From Clostridiales bacterium (GTDB lineage: Bacteria > Bacillota > Clostridia > Christensenellales > JAISNN01): DNA of 17,197 nucleotides. A program made the position numbers and the translations under genes. Location of the stretch: positions 1 to 17,197 of the forward strand of contig JAISQX010000050.1 of the NCBI GenBank assembly GCA_031273965.1, in the 5' to 3' direction. The notes below the pieces were generated by a model. The model had not been told where the DNA came from, made no database searches, and saw nothing but the letters and a program-made list of their open reading frames with translations. This document shows, piece after piece, positions 6,576 through 14,379 of the stretch (position 1 is the first letter of the stretch; every line of letters begins with the position of its first letter).

Positions 6576-6986
6576 TTATATTTTGTATTTCTCCAGATCG
6601 CTCGGCAAGACGCTTTCATCCATGCTTATCGTACAAACAATCGCGGCGTCTTTTTTACTCGCTATTTCCTCAAGTTTTTTAAAAAACGGCAAAAGCCCCG
6701 CCACCTCTTTTTTTGTTATGCGCGCTATTCCGTCGATAAAAATATCTTTCAAATCGTTATTTCCGGCAAACAACCCGCCTATAAATCCCAATAAAGTGTC
6801 GCTGCACTTTATTACGTCGTAATCGGCGCTATTTACAAACCTCACGCCGTGCTTGATATCATAGACATACCTGTTTGTATCGGTGATAAAAACGACGTCA
6901 TTCTGTTCCGTGTCGATGGAATTTGCCAAGTCGATAATTCTTTTTGTCTTTCCCGAGCCTTTGGATCCTACAATTAATTTTAGCAT
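6576..6986 (-). CDS. Small P-loop ATPase of unknown function
   Basis: A 136-residue protein that begins almost directly with a Walker A motif, GSKGSGKT (residues 7-14). A hydrophobic strand VVFITD (31-36) follows, and a Walker B-like segment DIFIDGI lies near 81-87. The ISMDESVLPSDLEKYKI end resembles a sensor strand plus a short tail. It is about half the size of a RecA-type ATPase core, but the chain looks complete, with a clean GGAGGG ribosome binding site five bases before the ATG at 6984-6986. Comparable small proteins occur in Clostridia and are sometimes labelled as PilT-like, which I would not adopt, as no pilus genes are nearby. It lies downstream of the LysM gene on the same strand, separated by 299 bp. 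The nucleotide binding is well supported; the role is unknown. Confidence 0.65.
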   Translation of the reverse strand: MLKLIVGSKGSGKTKRIIDLANSIDTEQNDVVFITDTNRYVYDIKHGVRFVNSADYDVIKCSDTLLGFIGGLFAGNNDLKDIFIDGIARITKKEVAGLLPFFKKLEEIASKKDAAIVCTISMDESVLPSDLEKYKI

Positions 6987-7285
6987 AAACGCCCTCCATA
7001 AAATAATATATACGCTTTAGTTATAAATTCACCCCGCCCTTATCCGGGCACGTAACGCTCCATTTAACACGCGTTACCTCGGCTCTTTATTTAAGCAATT
7101 ATATTTTAACATAAATCTTCCCCGATTACAATATCTTTGACAAAAATTTATGCGTTTTCTTTTGAAAGTTTTTATCGCGCATGGCGATACGCTCCGGCGC
7201 GAATCCTGTTTATGAATCCTTTTAATAAAATCGAAGTGCTTTTACATATCATACCTCGGTTTCGTCTGCCGTCTGTTAGGAAGCT
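6987..7285. other. 299-bp intergenic stretch with one inverted repeat
   Basis: No gene is seen. An inverted repeat GTAACGC (7052-7058) and GCGTTAC (7071-7077) is separated by 12 bases. It lies about 70 bp upstream of the P-loop ATPase gene and could be an operator. An A/T-rich segment (TATATATTATTTTAT on the minus strand) between it and the ribosome binding site may hold a -10 box, but no good -35 box pairs with it. Confidence 0.3.
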
Positions 7286-7582
7286 CTATCCGACGGGACA
7301 AAAAATCACCTGCCCAAAAAAAACATCTTTCAAGCCTTCGTTAAGTTCGCCGAGAGTTTCCTTTGTAGTATTAAACTTCTTTGCTATCGATTCCAGCGTG
7401 TCAAAAGGTTCGGCATAATATATCCTTCCGGGGTTTTTTGCTATAAGCAATCGCATGCCGCAAAAGACCTCTCCGTCGGATATTCCGTTATCCTTTGAGA
7501 TAAACGCCGCGGGATAATTAAAATCGCGCGCTATACTCTCCATACTTTCTCCTTCTTCAACGCGATACACTATGTATTCCAT
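7286..7582 (-). CDS. Two-LysM-domain protein
   Basis: A 98-residue protein made of two LysM modules and little else. The first is residues 1-49 (YRVEEGESMESIARDFN, then MRLLIAKN), and the second is residues 53-98 (IYYAEPFDTLESIAKKFNTT, then GQVIFCPVG). LysM modules bind N-acetylglucosamine in peptidoglycan or related glycans. There is no signal peptide, so if it acts on the wall it must be released by another route or act inside the mother cell. Small LysM proteins such as SafA work in spore coat assembly, and the neighbouring SpoVB-like gene makes a sporulation role attractive, but that is inference. GGAGAGGG precedes the ATG at 7580-7582. The gene is divergent from the flippase gene, with 124 bp between them. 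Confidence 0.8.
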   Translation of the reverse strand: MEYIVYRVEEGESMESIARDFNYPAAFISKDNGISDGEVFCGMRLLIAKNPGRIYYAEPFDTLESIAKKFNTTKETLGELNEGLKDVFFGQVIFCPVG

Positions 7583-7706
7583 AAAATCCCTCTCCGTAAG
7601 TTTTATTATCGCTTCAATAAATCAAGCATTTTAACGCGACGGAACGCGAGTCAGGCGTCGGTCAAGTAATAATACTAATATATAGACGCTCGGCATAAAC
7701 TATTCC

Positions 7707-9284
7707 ATGATGGATACAAACGGAAAATATAAGACGTTGAGGCAATCAAAAACACATACGTTATTCAAGGCGGTAGCGCTGGTCAGCATTATATCCGTGA
7801 TAACGAGAGTACTCTCTTTTATCTTTAAAATATATCTATCACGCGCATACGGCGCGGAAGCCGTAGGGCTTTATCAAATAGGCATATCTGTATTTTTTCT
7901 CTTCGCCTCTCTGTCTGCGTCGGGTTTGCCTCTGGTCGTATCGCGAAAAATAGCCGAGTTCAACGGCAAGAACGACGGAGAAGAATTTTCGACGATATCG
8001 TCGGCAATGCTTTTGGGGCTTTTAATTTGCCTGTCGGTTATCCTTGCTTTCTTTATTTTTCCCGGAATATTCGATCTCTTATTTACGGATAAACGCGTCG
8101 TTCCCATATTTAAAATCATGCTTCCCGCGCTTTTTTCCACCACTATTTACTGCATAATCCGCGGTTGGTTCTGGGGCAAAAAAAAATTTCTTATCTTTGG
8201 CGTTACGGAACTTTCGGAGGAAATTTTCAGAATAATTTTTTCTGTACTTTTGGCAGGCGGCATGTTTTTTTCCATGAGCGGCGCCAACGGTATAGCCGCC
8301 GCGTTCTTCATATCCGACGCCGTTTCCGCCATAATGCTCTTTGCTCTTTACCTCGTTAAGGGAGGTAAGCTCGTTAGACCGCGTCACATAAAAAACACAT
8401 TAAAAAGCTCTGCGCCCATTACCGCAATGCGTGTTTTTGGGAATATCATCGGTTCTTTGTCCGCGGTAATTATACCGGCTCGCCTTGTCGCCGCCGGTAT
8501 GAGTACGGGAGAAGCCACCGCGGAATACGGCAGAGTTTCGGGTATGGCTATTCCGCTTTTGCTTGCGCCGCTCGCGGTAATAGGCTCTATCGCGGTAGTG
8601 CTTATCCCCGAACTCGCGTCCGACTCCTCAAACAAAAATTATAAGCTTTTAAGCGAAAAAATCAATAAATCGCTGTCGGCTTCCATAATTATATCGGGAC
8701 TTTTTTTATCCTTGTATCTGCCGTTTGGAAAGGAAATCGGTCAGATACTTTATAACGATGCCGCCGCGGGTCTATACCTCCAATACGCCTCTCTTTTAAT
8801 GATACCGATAGGAATAAACCAAATAAGTTCCACGGTGCTAAACTCCATAGGCGATGAGAGTAAATCATTTATAAATTTTATTGCGGGCACGGTAGTTATG
8901 ATTGTTTTGATAATCGTTTTGCCTAAGTATATAGGCATATACGCCGTCGCCTTAGGTACGGGAGCATGCTATATCATTACCGGCGTTTTGAATATCATGT
9001 TGCTAAAGAAAAGAACGGGCATGAAGCTAAGTTTTTTAAAACCAATCGTCTTGGTATTGGCTTTTTGCGGACCATGCAGCTTTATCGCGACCCAAACGCG
9101 CGACATTATCGCGCTTCGCTTTACCGATATTACAGCGACGATAATCAATATGATTTTTGCCGTAATATTGTACGCTCTCTTTATATGGTGTTTTGATCTC
9201 GCCGATATAAGCTCGATAATAGTCGCAAAAAAAGAAAAACCGGCGAAAAAGCCGATTTTGAGAAGAGGTCTTACGCACGGATAG
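7707..9284 (+). CDS. SpoVB/MurJ-type polysaccharide flippase (MVF/MATE superfamily)
   Basis: A 525-residue polytopic protein with about 14 hydrophobic segments, the usual size and topology for SpoVB (518 residues in Bacillus) and related Wzx/MurJ lipid-linked oligosaccharide flippases. The N-terminal pattern ITRVLSFIFKIYLSRAYG, then GLYQIG, then SASGLPLVVSR is typical of the SpoVB branch. The C-terminus is a short basic tail (KKEKPAKKPILRR). It should move lipid II or a related precursor across the membrane; in spore formers it supports cortex synthesis. Start codons at 7707 and 7710 are both possible, since a stop lies just upstream in frame. No Shine-Dalgarno sequence is visible. A sequence resembling a sigma-E -10 element (CATAAACT, 7694-7701) is close to the ATG, which is weak evidence for sporulation control. 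It is the only plus-strand protein gene in the window. Confidence 0.85.
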   Translation: MMDTNGKYKTLRQSKTHTLFKAVALVSIISVITRVLSFIFKIYLSRAYGAEAVGLYQIGISVFFLFASLSASGLPLVVSRKIAEFNGKNDGEEFSTISSAMLLGLLICLSVILAFFIFPGIFDLLFTDKRVVPIFKIMLPALFSTTIYCIIRGWFWGKKKFLIFGVTELSEEIFRIIFSVLLAGGMFFSMSGANGIAAAFFISDAVSAIMLFALYLVKGGKLVRPRHIKNTLKSSAPITAMRVFGNIIGSLSAVIIPARLVAAGMSTGEATAEYGRVSGMAIPLLLAPLAVIGSIAVVLIPELASDSSNKNYKLLSEKINKSLSASIIISGLFLSLYLPFGKEIGQILYNDAAAGLYLQYASLLMIPIGINQISSTVLNSIGDESKSFINFIAGTVVMIVLIIVLPKYIGIYAVALGTGACYIITGVLNIMLLKKRTGMKLSFLKPIVLVLAFCGPCSFIATQTRDIIALRFTDITATIINMIFAVILYALFIWCFDLADISSIIVAKKEKPAKKPILRRGLTHG

Positions 9285-9306
9285 CGCATCGGGCGGATAG
9301 CGGAAA

Positions 9307-9330
9307 CGTAATTTTAAAATTACGCTTTTT
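9307..9330 (+). terminator. Terminator after the SpoVB-like gene
   Basis: An 18-bp perfect palindrome, CGTAATTTTAAAATTACG (9307-9324), is followed after one C by five T. The hairpin is A/T-rich and modest, but its place 22 bp after the stop codon fits. Confidence 0.5.
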
Positions 9331-9350
9331 AACGACTTGATAAATTTCCA

Positions 9351-9379
9351 TTGATAAAATCAAAAATATGTGATATAAT
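9351..9379 (+). promoter_or_regulatory. Strong sigma-70 promoter in front of the putative noncoding RNA
   Basis: TTGATA (9351-9356), a 17-base spacer, and a perfect TATAAT (9374-9379). The predicted start is near 9386. No convincing reading frame follows, so it probably drives an RNA gene. Confidence 0.75.
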
Positions 9380-9385
9380 AGTAAC

Positions 9386-9718
9386 GTAAACTACCGATGC
9401 ATATAAAATCATTGACAAATGACTCTTTATGCAAAACAAATTATATCCTGCGTTGTTCGTTATGCGATATTCATTTAAACCCACAATAAATGAAAGGGAA
9501 TGCGGGTCTATCGGCGCTGTGCAAGCCGACACCTAACGGAATTGTAGTCGGAAACCGAAACGCCGAAGCAGCACAACCATCCTGCTGTAAAGGCGGGTTA
9601 CTAATGTATCGCGGACGGCAAAGGCGGGATTTATTTTTTAGGTTTTAGGCATACAACACCGTTTTACGGCAAAAAAAAAAACTTCTTTCCGCATTTGAAA
9701 GAAGTTTTTGTTTTTTTT
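9386..9718 (+). ncRNA. Putative structured noncoding RNA, family not recognised
   Basis: The interval runs from a consensus promoter to a strong terminator and has no plausible gene. Pairings visible by eye include GATGCAT (9396-9402) with ATGTATC (9604-9610), closing a domain of about 215 nt. Inside it, ATATC (9443-9447) pairs with GATAT (9466-9470), TCATTTA (9471-9477) with TAAATGA (9487-9493), and TCGGC with GCCGA (about 9510-9529). A two-part stem follows, CGCC plus AGCAG against CTGCT plus GGCG (about 9561-9594). The loop of the TCATTTA stem contains ACCC, which could form a pseudoknot with GGGT near 9504-9507. A competing hairpin, TGCATA with TTATGCA (9398-9432), may be an alternative fold. 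I looked for signature sequences of RNase P RNA, tmRNA, SRP RNA and common riboswitches and found none that fit. A 6S-like RNA is not excluded. Confidence 0.6.
9677..9718. terminator. Bidirectional terminator between the RNA gene and ispH-rpsA
   Basis: A perfect 13-bp stem pairs AAAAACTTCTTTC (9677-9689) with GAAAGAAGTTTTT (9697-9709) around a seven-base loop. On the plus strand it is followed by G and eight T; on the minus strand by 11 T in all (9671-9681). The T tract overlaps the stop codon of ispH-rpsA (9717-9719). It ends both the plus-strand RNA and the minus-strand operon. Confidence 0.9.
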
Positions 9719-12416
9719 ATTCTTCTTGAGAGTCAAGCTTAATATTCTTAAACAAATCTCCGAGCGACGTTGTCGCCGACGTGGAAACCCATTCGCTTTG
9801 CTCAAAGCCTTCGTCGGTCTTTTGACGTCTGTCTCTTTTGGGCTTTTCGGACGAATAGGGAGTCACGCTATGCGGTTTTTCCGGCGAACCGTCATTTTTA
9901 AATTCGCGTTTGCCCGCTTCCCTCTTTTTAAATCTCTTTTCGCGTGATTCGGAATTGTCCTCGCCGCCGAAATCTTCACGATTTTCGTATAGATACTCTG
10001 GCTTTTCAAGAAGCTCTTTTATGCTTAACGTGATTTTGTTGTCTTCAAAACTCATGACCTTTGCGGTTATTTGATCTCCCACCTTTAGAGCCTCGTTCGC
10101 ATTCTTTATCCAATTATGCGAAATCTGTGAAACATGTACGAGTCCGTCCACGCCGTCGTCAAGCGACACGAACGCGCCGAAATCCTTTATTCTTTCGACG
10201 GTTCCCGTAACTATCGAGCCGACGGGATATTTTTCGGACGCCATATCGTAAGGTTTTCTCTGAAGCTGTTTGTATCCCAAGGATACCTTTCCATTTTCTC
10301 TGTCAACCTTCAATACTATAAAATCATAATTTCCGTTAAGTTCAAAGACTTTTGCCGGATCGGCGCCCCTGCTCCACGAAATATCGGAAATATGAACAAG
10401 GCAATCAAATCCATTGACTTCGACAAAAGCGCCAAAAGTTACAAAACGCTTTACCTTGCCGTTAACCACTTCGCCAACGCGCATAAAATTCCAAAATTCG
10501 TCTTCTCTCTCCCGCTTTTCCTTTTCAAGGATGACCCTTTGAGAGGCGACTATAAACTTTCCGCTTCTCGGCTTCGCCGTGCTTTCCGCCGAAGCTTCGC
10601 CGCCCTGAACTTCTTTTTCTTTTGGAGGAAGAACTTGTAATCTCAACTTTTTACCGAGATATTCCTCAAGATTTTTTACGTATCCGAATTGTATCTGCGA
10701 CGCCGGTACAAAGACCGTATAAGAACCGTATCTGCCGGTAATTCCGCTCTTTACAACCTTGTCGCAAACAAGCTCAAATTCCACCCCGTTGAGTATCTCC
10801 GCGCAAACTCTGTCATTTTCTTTTGATTCGTCTATTTTTTTCTTAGAAAGATTTATATATGTCGCGTCTTTATTGGGATTTTCAATTATGACCGCGTCGA
10901 TTATATCGCCTTTTTTGTAAGCGGACGGATCGTAACTTCCGTCAAGATTCATCTCGCTCTTATCGATAAAACCGTCTTTTTTTCCGCCTATAGCGACATT
11001 GACGCCGTTCTCGTTGGAGTTGATGACGATTGCCGTGACTTTTTTGCCGGCTTTATAGGTAGTAAAACCGCTATTCTTGGACGACATAACGTCCGCCATT
11101 GTAAGATTCTCTTCCTGAACCTTTTTTACGGTTGCCCGCGGCGGCTTCTCTTCGCTTTTCGCTATCGGAGCGCTCTCCTCGGCAACCGGCGCAATAGCTT
11201 CCGCAACTTTTTGCACCGCGGCTTTCTTTTCCGCGGCTATCTTTGCTTTTATTTCGCTAATGTCGGTTTTCTTTTCCGCTTCCTCGGCTTTTTTCTCCGC
11301 TTCGAGTGCTTTTAATTCGGCTTCTCGCGCCTTTTTCTCCGCCTCTTCCGCTTTCTTCTCCGCAAGCGCGGCTTTTTTCTCCGCCGCTAACGCTTTTTTA
11401 ACCGCCGCTTGAGCCTTTGATTCGGCTTCGCTGCCCGCGTCGTTTGCGGTTTTTACCGATGTTTTTTTATCGGCAACCGCCGATATTTTTTCCGCCGTAT
11501 TCTCTTCCGTTTTGTTTAAAACCACGGATTCAATATTCGAATCCGCCGCGACGTTTGTTGCCTCTGTTTCGCCGCTTTGCCGAGTGTCACTCATTGTAAA
11601 AATTACCTCCATAATCAACTCGTCCGAAGTTGATGCGCCTGTTACAATTCCCATGTTAAATATATCTTTATCGACCTTATTCAAGTCGGATATTCCGCTT
11701 ATAAAAAAAACCTTTCGGCAATATTTCCCGGCTATTTCAAAAAGCTTATTTGTATTCGAGCTTTTTTTATCGCCTATTACCAAAACGGCGCTGCATTTCT
11801 TAGCAATTTCCGCCGTTTCCCTTTGCCGTTCCGAAGTAGTATAACATATTGTATTAAAAACTTCAAGTGTTTTTATGCCGTCTTTCCTGATTTTTTCAAT
11901 TATCTTTTCATATTTTTCATTGTCGAACGTCGTCTGAAAGACCAGACAAGCGGGCGCGTCGCCGTATTTGGAAAAGTCGCATCCGTCGCCTACGATATCG
12001 GCTTTATTCTCCGCATACCCGTTTATCCCGACAACTTCGGGATGTTCCGGCTCCCCGGCTATAATTATTTTTTTACCGGCTTTGTACATTTTTATAACGA
12101 TTTCTTGAGTCTTTTTAACGAAAGGACAGGTGCAATCTACGATTTTCGCTCCTCTTTCTTTCAATTCGTCAAATACCGCGGGCGGCGCGCCGTGCGCCCG
12201 TATAACGACCGTATCTCCCCGCCGTATCTCCGAAAAGTTGTCGATTACCCTTGCTCCCCGCTTTTCAAAGCGTTCCGAAACCTCGGTATTATGAATAATA
12301 TGTCCGAACAAAAAAACGCGTCCGCCCTCTTTTTGAACCGTTTCGACGACGGCGGCAGCGCGTTCGACGGCGCTCCTTACGCCCGGACAAAAGCCTATAT
12401 TCTTCGCTACAATCAT
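9717..12416 (-). CDS. ispH-rpsA: Fused 4-hydroxy-3-methylbut-2-enyl diphosphate reductase – ribosomal protein S1
   Basis: An 899-residue two-part protein of a type known in Clostridia. Residues 1-275 are IspH, the last MEP-pathway enzyme, which makes IPP and DMAPP using a 4Fe-4S cluster. The cluster ligands are Cys10 (GFCPGV), Cys97 (DCTCPFV) and Cys191 (NTICYTT). EPEHPEV (122-128) and KSSNTNKL (218-225) complete the active site. Residues 276-330 are a polar linker. Residues 331-405 are an Ala/Lys/Glu-rich coiled coil. Four S1 OB-folds follow: about 455-527, 536-600, 646-717 and 732-802. The last two are the most canonical (FGAFVEVNGFDCLVHISDIS). The tail (803-899) is charged and basic. S1 helps mRNA engage the ribosome. 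The coiled coil makes it longer than the fusions I know. The start at 12414-12416 follows the cmk stop by nine bases, with a GGGTGA ribosome binding site overlapping that stop. This is the last gene of the operon. Confidence 0.93.
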   Translation of the reverse strand: MIVAKNIGFCPGVRSAVERAAAVVETVQKEGGRVFLFGHIIHNTEVSERFEKRGARVIDNFSEIRRGDTVVIRAHGAPPAVFDELKERGAKIVDCTCPFVKKTQEIVIKMYKAGKKIIIAGEPEHPEVVGINGYAENKADIVGDGCDFSKYGDAPACLVFQTTFDNEKYEKIIEKIRKDGIKTLEVFNTICYTTSERQRETAEIAKKCSAVLVIGDKKSSNTNKLFEIAGKYCRKVFFISGISDLNKVDKDIFNMGIVTGASTSDELIMEVIFTMSDTRQSGETEATNVAADSNIESVVLNKTEENTAEKISAVADKKTSVKTANDAGSEAESKAQAAVKKALAAEKKAALAEKKAEEAEKKAREAELKALEAEKKAEEAEKKTDISEIKAKIAAEKKAAVQKVAEAIAPVAEESAPIAKSEEKPPRATVKKVQEENLTMADVMSSKNSGFTTYKAGKKVTAIVINSNENGVNVAIGGKKDGFIDKSEMNLDGSYDPSAYKKGDIIDAVIIENPNKDATYINLSKKKIDESKENDRVCAEILNGVEFELVCDKVVKSGITGRYGSYTVFVPASQIQFGYVKNLEEYLGKKLRLQVLPPKEKEVQGGEASAESTAKPRSGKFIVASQRVILEKEKREREDEFWNFMRVGEVVNGKVKRFVTFGAFVEVNGFDCLVHISDISWSRGADPAKVFELNGNYDFIVLKVDRENGKVSLGYKQLQRKPYDMASEKYPVGSIVTGTVERIKDFGAFVSLDDGVDGLVHVSQISHNWIKNANEALKVGDQITAKVMSFEDNKITLSIKELLEKPEYLYENREDFGGEDNSESREKRFKKREAGKREFKNDGSPEKPHSVTPYSSEKPKRDRRQKTDEGFEQSEWVSTSATTSLGDLFKNIKLDSQEE
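11592..11610 (-). promoter_or_regulatory. Internal ribosome binding site and start inside ispH-rpsA
   Basis: On the minus strand GGAGGT (11605-11610) is followed after ten bases by an in-frame ATG (11592-11594), Met275 of the fusion. It lies exactly at the junction where the IspH domain ends. Initiation here would give a free 625-residue protein with the linker, coiled coil and all four S1 domains. Confidence 0.45.
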
Positions 12417-12425
12417 ATTTTTTAA

Positions 12426-13082
12426 TCACCCGTTCACATATTGCAATATAATATCCGCAACCTCTTGCGCGGACATATCTGTGCTGTCGATAAGCCTCGC
12501 GTCCGGAGCTTGTTTGAGAGGCGCAAAAGCGCGGTTTGAGTCATTATAATCGCGAAGCTTTATATCCTCCAAAACCTTTGCATACTCGACGTCGGCGCCT
12601 TTTTCTTTTAGCTCGGAGTATCGTCTGCGCGCGCGAACCTCCGGATTCGCGGTCAAATAAAACTTATAATTGGCGTTCGGGAGAACAAAGGTTCCCGCGT
12701 CGCGTCCGTCCAATACGACGTCGCGCTCGCCGGCTATCTTTCGCTGTATTTCCGACAACCTTACTCTCACCGATTGATGCTTAGAAATATCCGAAGCGGC
12801 TTTTGAGATATTATGTTCTCTTATATACGGCGTGACGTCCAAGCCGTCGCAAAAAACTCTCTGTTCGCCGCCGATGTGTTTGACATCTATGCGCGCGGCG
12901 CCCAAAAGCATTTCGACGGCGTTTTCATCGTTCACATCGACGCCGTTTTTTATCGAAAAATACGCGAACGCCCGATATAGCGCTCCCGTATCGAGATACA
13001 TAATGCCAATTCTTTTTGCCACCGACTTAGCCACGGTGCTTTTCCCTGCGCCGGATGGTCCGTCTATTGTAATATTAATCAT
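12426..13082 (-). CDS. cmk: Cytidylate kinase
   Basis: A 218-residue enzyme that phosphorylates CMP and dCMP with ATP in the cytoplasm. It has the P-loop GPSGAGKST (residues 8-16), the NMP-binding YLDTGALYRAFA segment (29-40), DGRDAGTFVLP (125-135, usually DGRDIGT), the LID arginines in RARRRY (150-155) and RDYNDSNR (177-184). Length and order match bacterial Cmk. The ATG at 13080-13082 has only a weak A/G-rich stretch upstream, so translation may depend on the preceding gene, whose stop is 30 bp away. In Clostridia cmk is commonly followed by ispH and rpsA, sometimes with plsC between them; here plsC is absent. Confidence 0.95.
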   Translation of the reverse strand: MINITIDGPSGAGKSTVAKSVAKRIGIMYLDTGALYRAFAYFSIKNGVDVNDENAVEMLLGAARIDVKHIGGEQRVFCDGLDVTPYIREHNISKAASDISKHQSVRVRLSEIQRKIAGERDVVLDGRDAGTFVLPNANYKFYLTANPEVRARRRYSELKEKGADVEYAKVLEDIKLRDYNDSNRAFAPLKQAPDARLIDSTDMSAQEVADIILQYVNG

Positions 13083-13112
13083 AATGCGTTTCTTTTTTTA
13101 ATATATCTATCT

Positions 13113-14351
13113 TTAACAATCCGTTTCACTCGACTCTCTCAACGCTTGTCCCGCAACGTATCCCGTGGACAATGCCGCTTGGATGTTAAATCCGCCCGTA
13201 AGCGCGTCTATATCTAAAACCTCCCCCGAGAAATACAAATTTTTTACAAGCTTACTTTCCATGGTCTTTGGATTAATCTCATTCAAAGCGACCCCGCCGC
13301 TCGTCACAATCGCCGTATCCAAGGGCGCGAGTTCTAAAGAGTCAAACGTCAGATTTTTTAGGGTGTAGACCAACCGTCTTCTATTTTCGCGGCTCAACTC
13401 GTTGACTTTTGTACGCGGAGGTATTTTTACGGCATCTATTACATAAGGCACAAGGCTTTTAGGCAATAAATCATTCAGAGAGTTTAAAAAATCTCTGTTT
13501 ATATTTTCCTTAAAATCCCTTATCACTCTATTGTCCAACGTTTCTTCCGAGAGCGCGGGTTTTAAGTCCAACTTTATACTCGTTCTCTTTAAATCCCATC
13601 TGTTGATTCTGCTGCTCAAGGAGAGGATAATCGGACCTGAAAGACCGTCGGATGTAAAAAGCATCTCCCCAAATTCCGAAAAAAGCGTTTTTCCGTCCAA
13701 GCACACCGCCGCCGAAACATTTTTTAACGACAGTCCCTCCAAGGCTTTTACATTTTGCCCGACCCGAACCGCGCATAGAGCCGGATGCGGCTCGACTATG
13801 GTGTGACCGAAGGACTCGGCGTATCTATAACCGTCTCCGTCGCTTCCCGTTCGGGGGTACGACTTCCCCCCCGTCGCTATAACGACGGCGTCAAAGCATT
13901 CCTCTCCGCCAGTATATTTGACTAAAAAACCGTTGCCGTGTTTTTTTATGGAAAGAACCGCGCCGCCCGCGCGAAGTTCCACTCCGCGTTCTCTTAAAAA
14001 TCTTTCAAGCGTTTTTATAACGTCCGAGGATTTATCCGAAGCGGGAAAGACCCGCCCGCCTCGCTCCGTCTTTAATTTAAGCCCCCGTTCCTCAAAAAAA
14101 CGCACGGTTTCGGACGGTGAAAAGGCTTTTAGGGCGGAAAACAAAAATCGTCCGCCGTTCACGACGTTTGATATAAATTCGGCTTCGGAGCAGGCGTTCG
14201 TTATATTGCATCTGCCCTTTCCCGATATGAAAAGTTTCTTTAAGATTTTTTCATTCTTTTCAAAGAGTACAACGCTGTTGTTTTTGCTTTCCGACGCCGT
14301 GCCCGCCGCAAAAACCCCCGCGGGTCCGCCGCCCAATACGGCTATTCTCAT
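13113..14351 (-). CDS. HI0933-family FAD-dependent flavoprotein (aminoacetone oxidase-like)
   Basis: A 412-residue soluble flavoprotein. The N-terminus has the Rossmann dinucleotide motif GGGPAG (residues 7-12), and the family signature KKLFISGKGRCNITN follows (about 38-52). A second signature, VIATGGKSYPRTGSDGDGY, closes the first part of the FAD site, and the C-terminal GEVLDIDALTGGFNIQAALS is typical of the family (YhiN/BaiN type). Members are annotated as NAD(P)/FAD-dependent oxidoreductases or aminoacetone oxidase-like; the physiological substrate is uncertain, so no gene symbol is given. It lies 28 bp after surE and 30 bp before cmk, in the usual clostridial arrangement with cmk and ispH. 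Confidence 0.9.
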   Translation of the reverse strand: MRIAVLGGGPAGVFAAGTASESKNNSVVLFEKNEKILKKLFISGKGRCNITNACSEAEFISNVVNGGRFLFSALKAFSPSETVRFFEERGLKLKTERGGRVFPASDKSSDVIKTLERFLRERGVELRAGGAVLSIKKHGNGFLVKYTGGEECFDAVVIATGGKSYPRTGSDGDGYRYAESFGHTIVEPHPALCAVRVGQNVKALEGLSLKNVSAAVCLDGKTLFSEFGEMLFTSDGLSGPIILSLSSRINRWDLKRTSIKLDLKPALSEETLDNRVIRDFKENINRDFLNSLNDLLPKSLVPYVIDAVKIPPRTKVNELSRENRRRLVYTLKNLTFDSLELAPLDTAIVTSGGVALNEINPKTMESKLVKNLYFSGEVLDIDALTGGFNIQAALSTGYVAGQALRESSETDC

Positions 14352-14379
14352 GGCAAATTACCTATCGGAGCGTAACAAA

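Noticed and set aside
6419..6619. A 66-codon minus-strand frame overlapping the palindromic element and the ATPase 3' end
   Set aside because: It runs out of frame through the ATPase gene and into the repeat, with no ribosome binding site or recognisable domain.
9398..9490. A 30-codon plus-strand frame with three cysteines at the 5' end of the putative RNA
   Set aside because: There is no ribosome binding site before its ATG, and the sequence is taken up by base-paired stems. A tiny peptide cannot be excluded, but nothing supports it.
9495..9560. Partial resemblance to a cobalamin riboswitch (AAAGGGAA, CTGT, AGTCGGAAACC)
   Set aside because: The spacing is wrong, the core GCCACTGT and GGTGAAAATCC elements are missing, and no plus-strand gene lies downstream to be controlled.
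9540..9580. GAAGCAGC, as found in SRP RNA
   Set aside because: The matching GTCAGG strand and GGAA tetraloop are absent, so the match is probably chance.
11823..12425. A 200-codon plus-strand frame opposite ispH
   Set aside because: It lies entirely over the IspH coding sequence, which has all catalytic motifs, and it has no recognisable domain or ribosome binding site.
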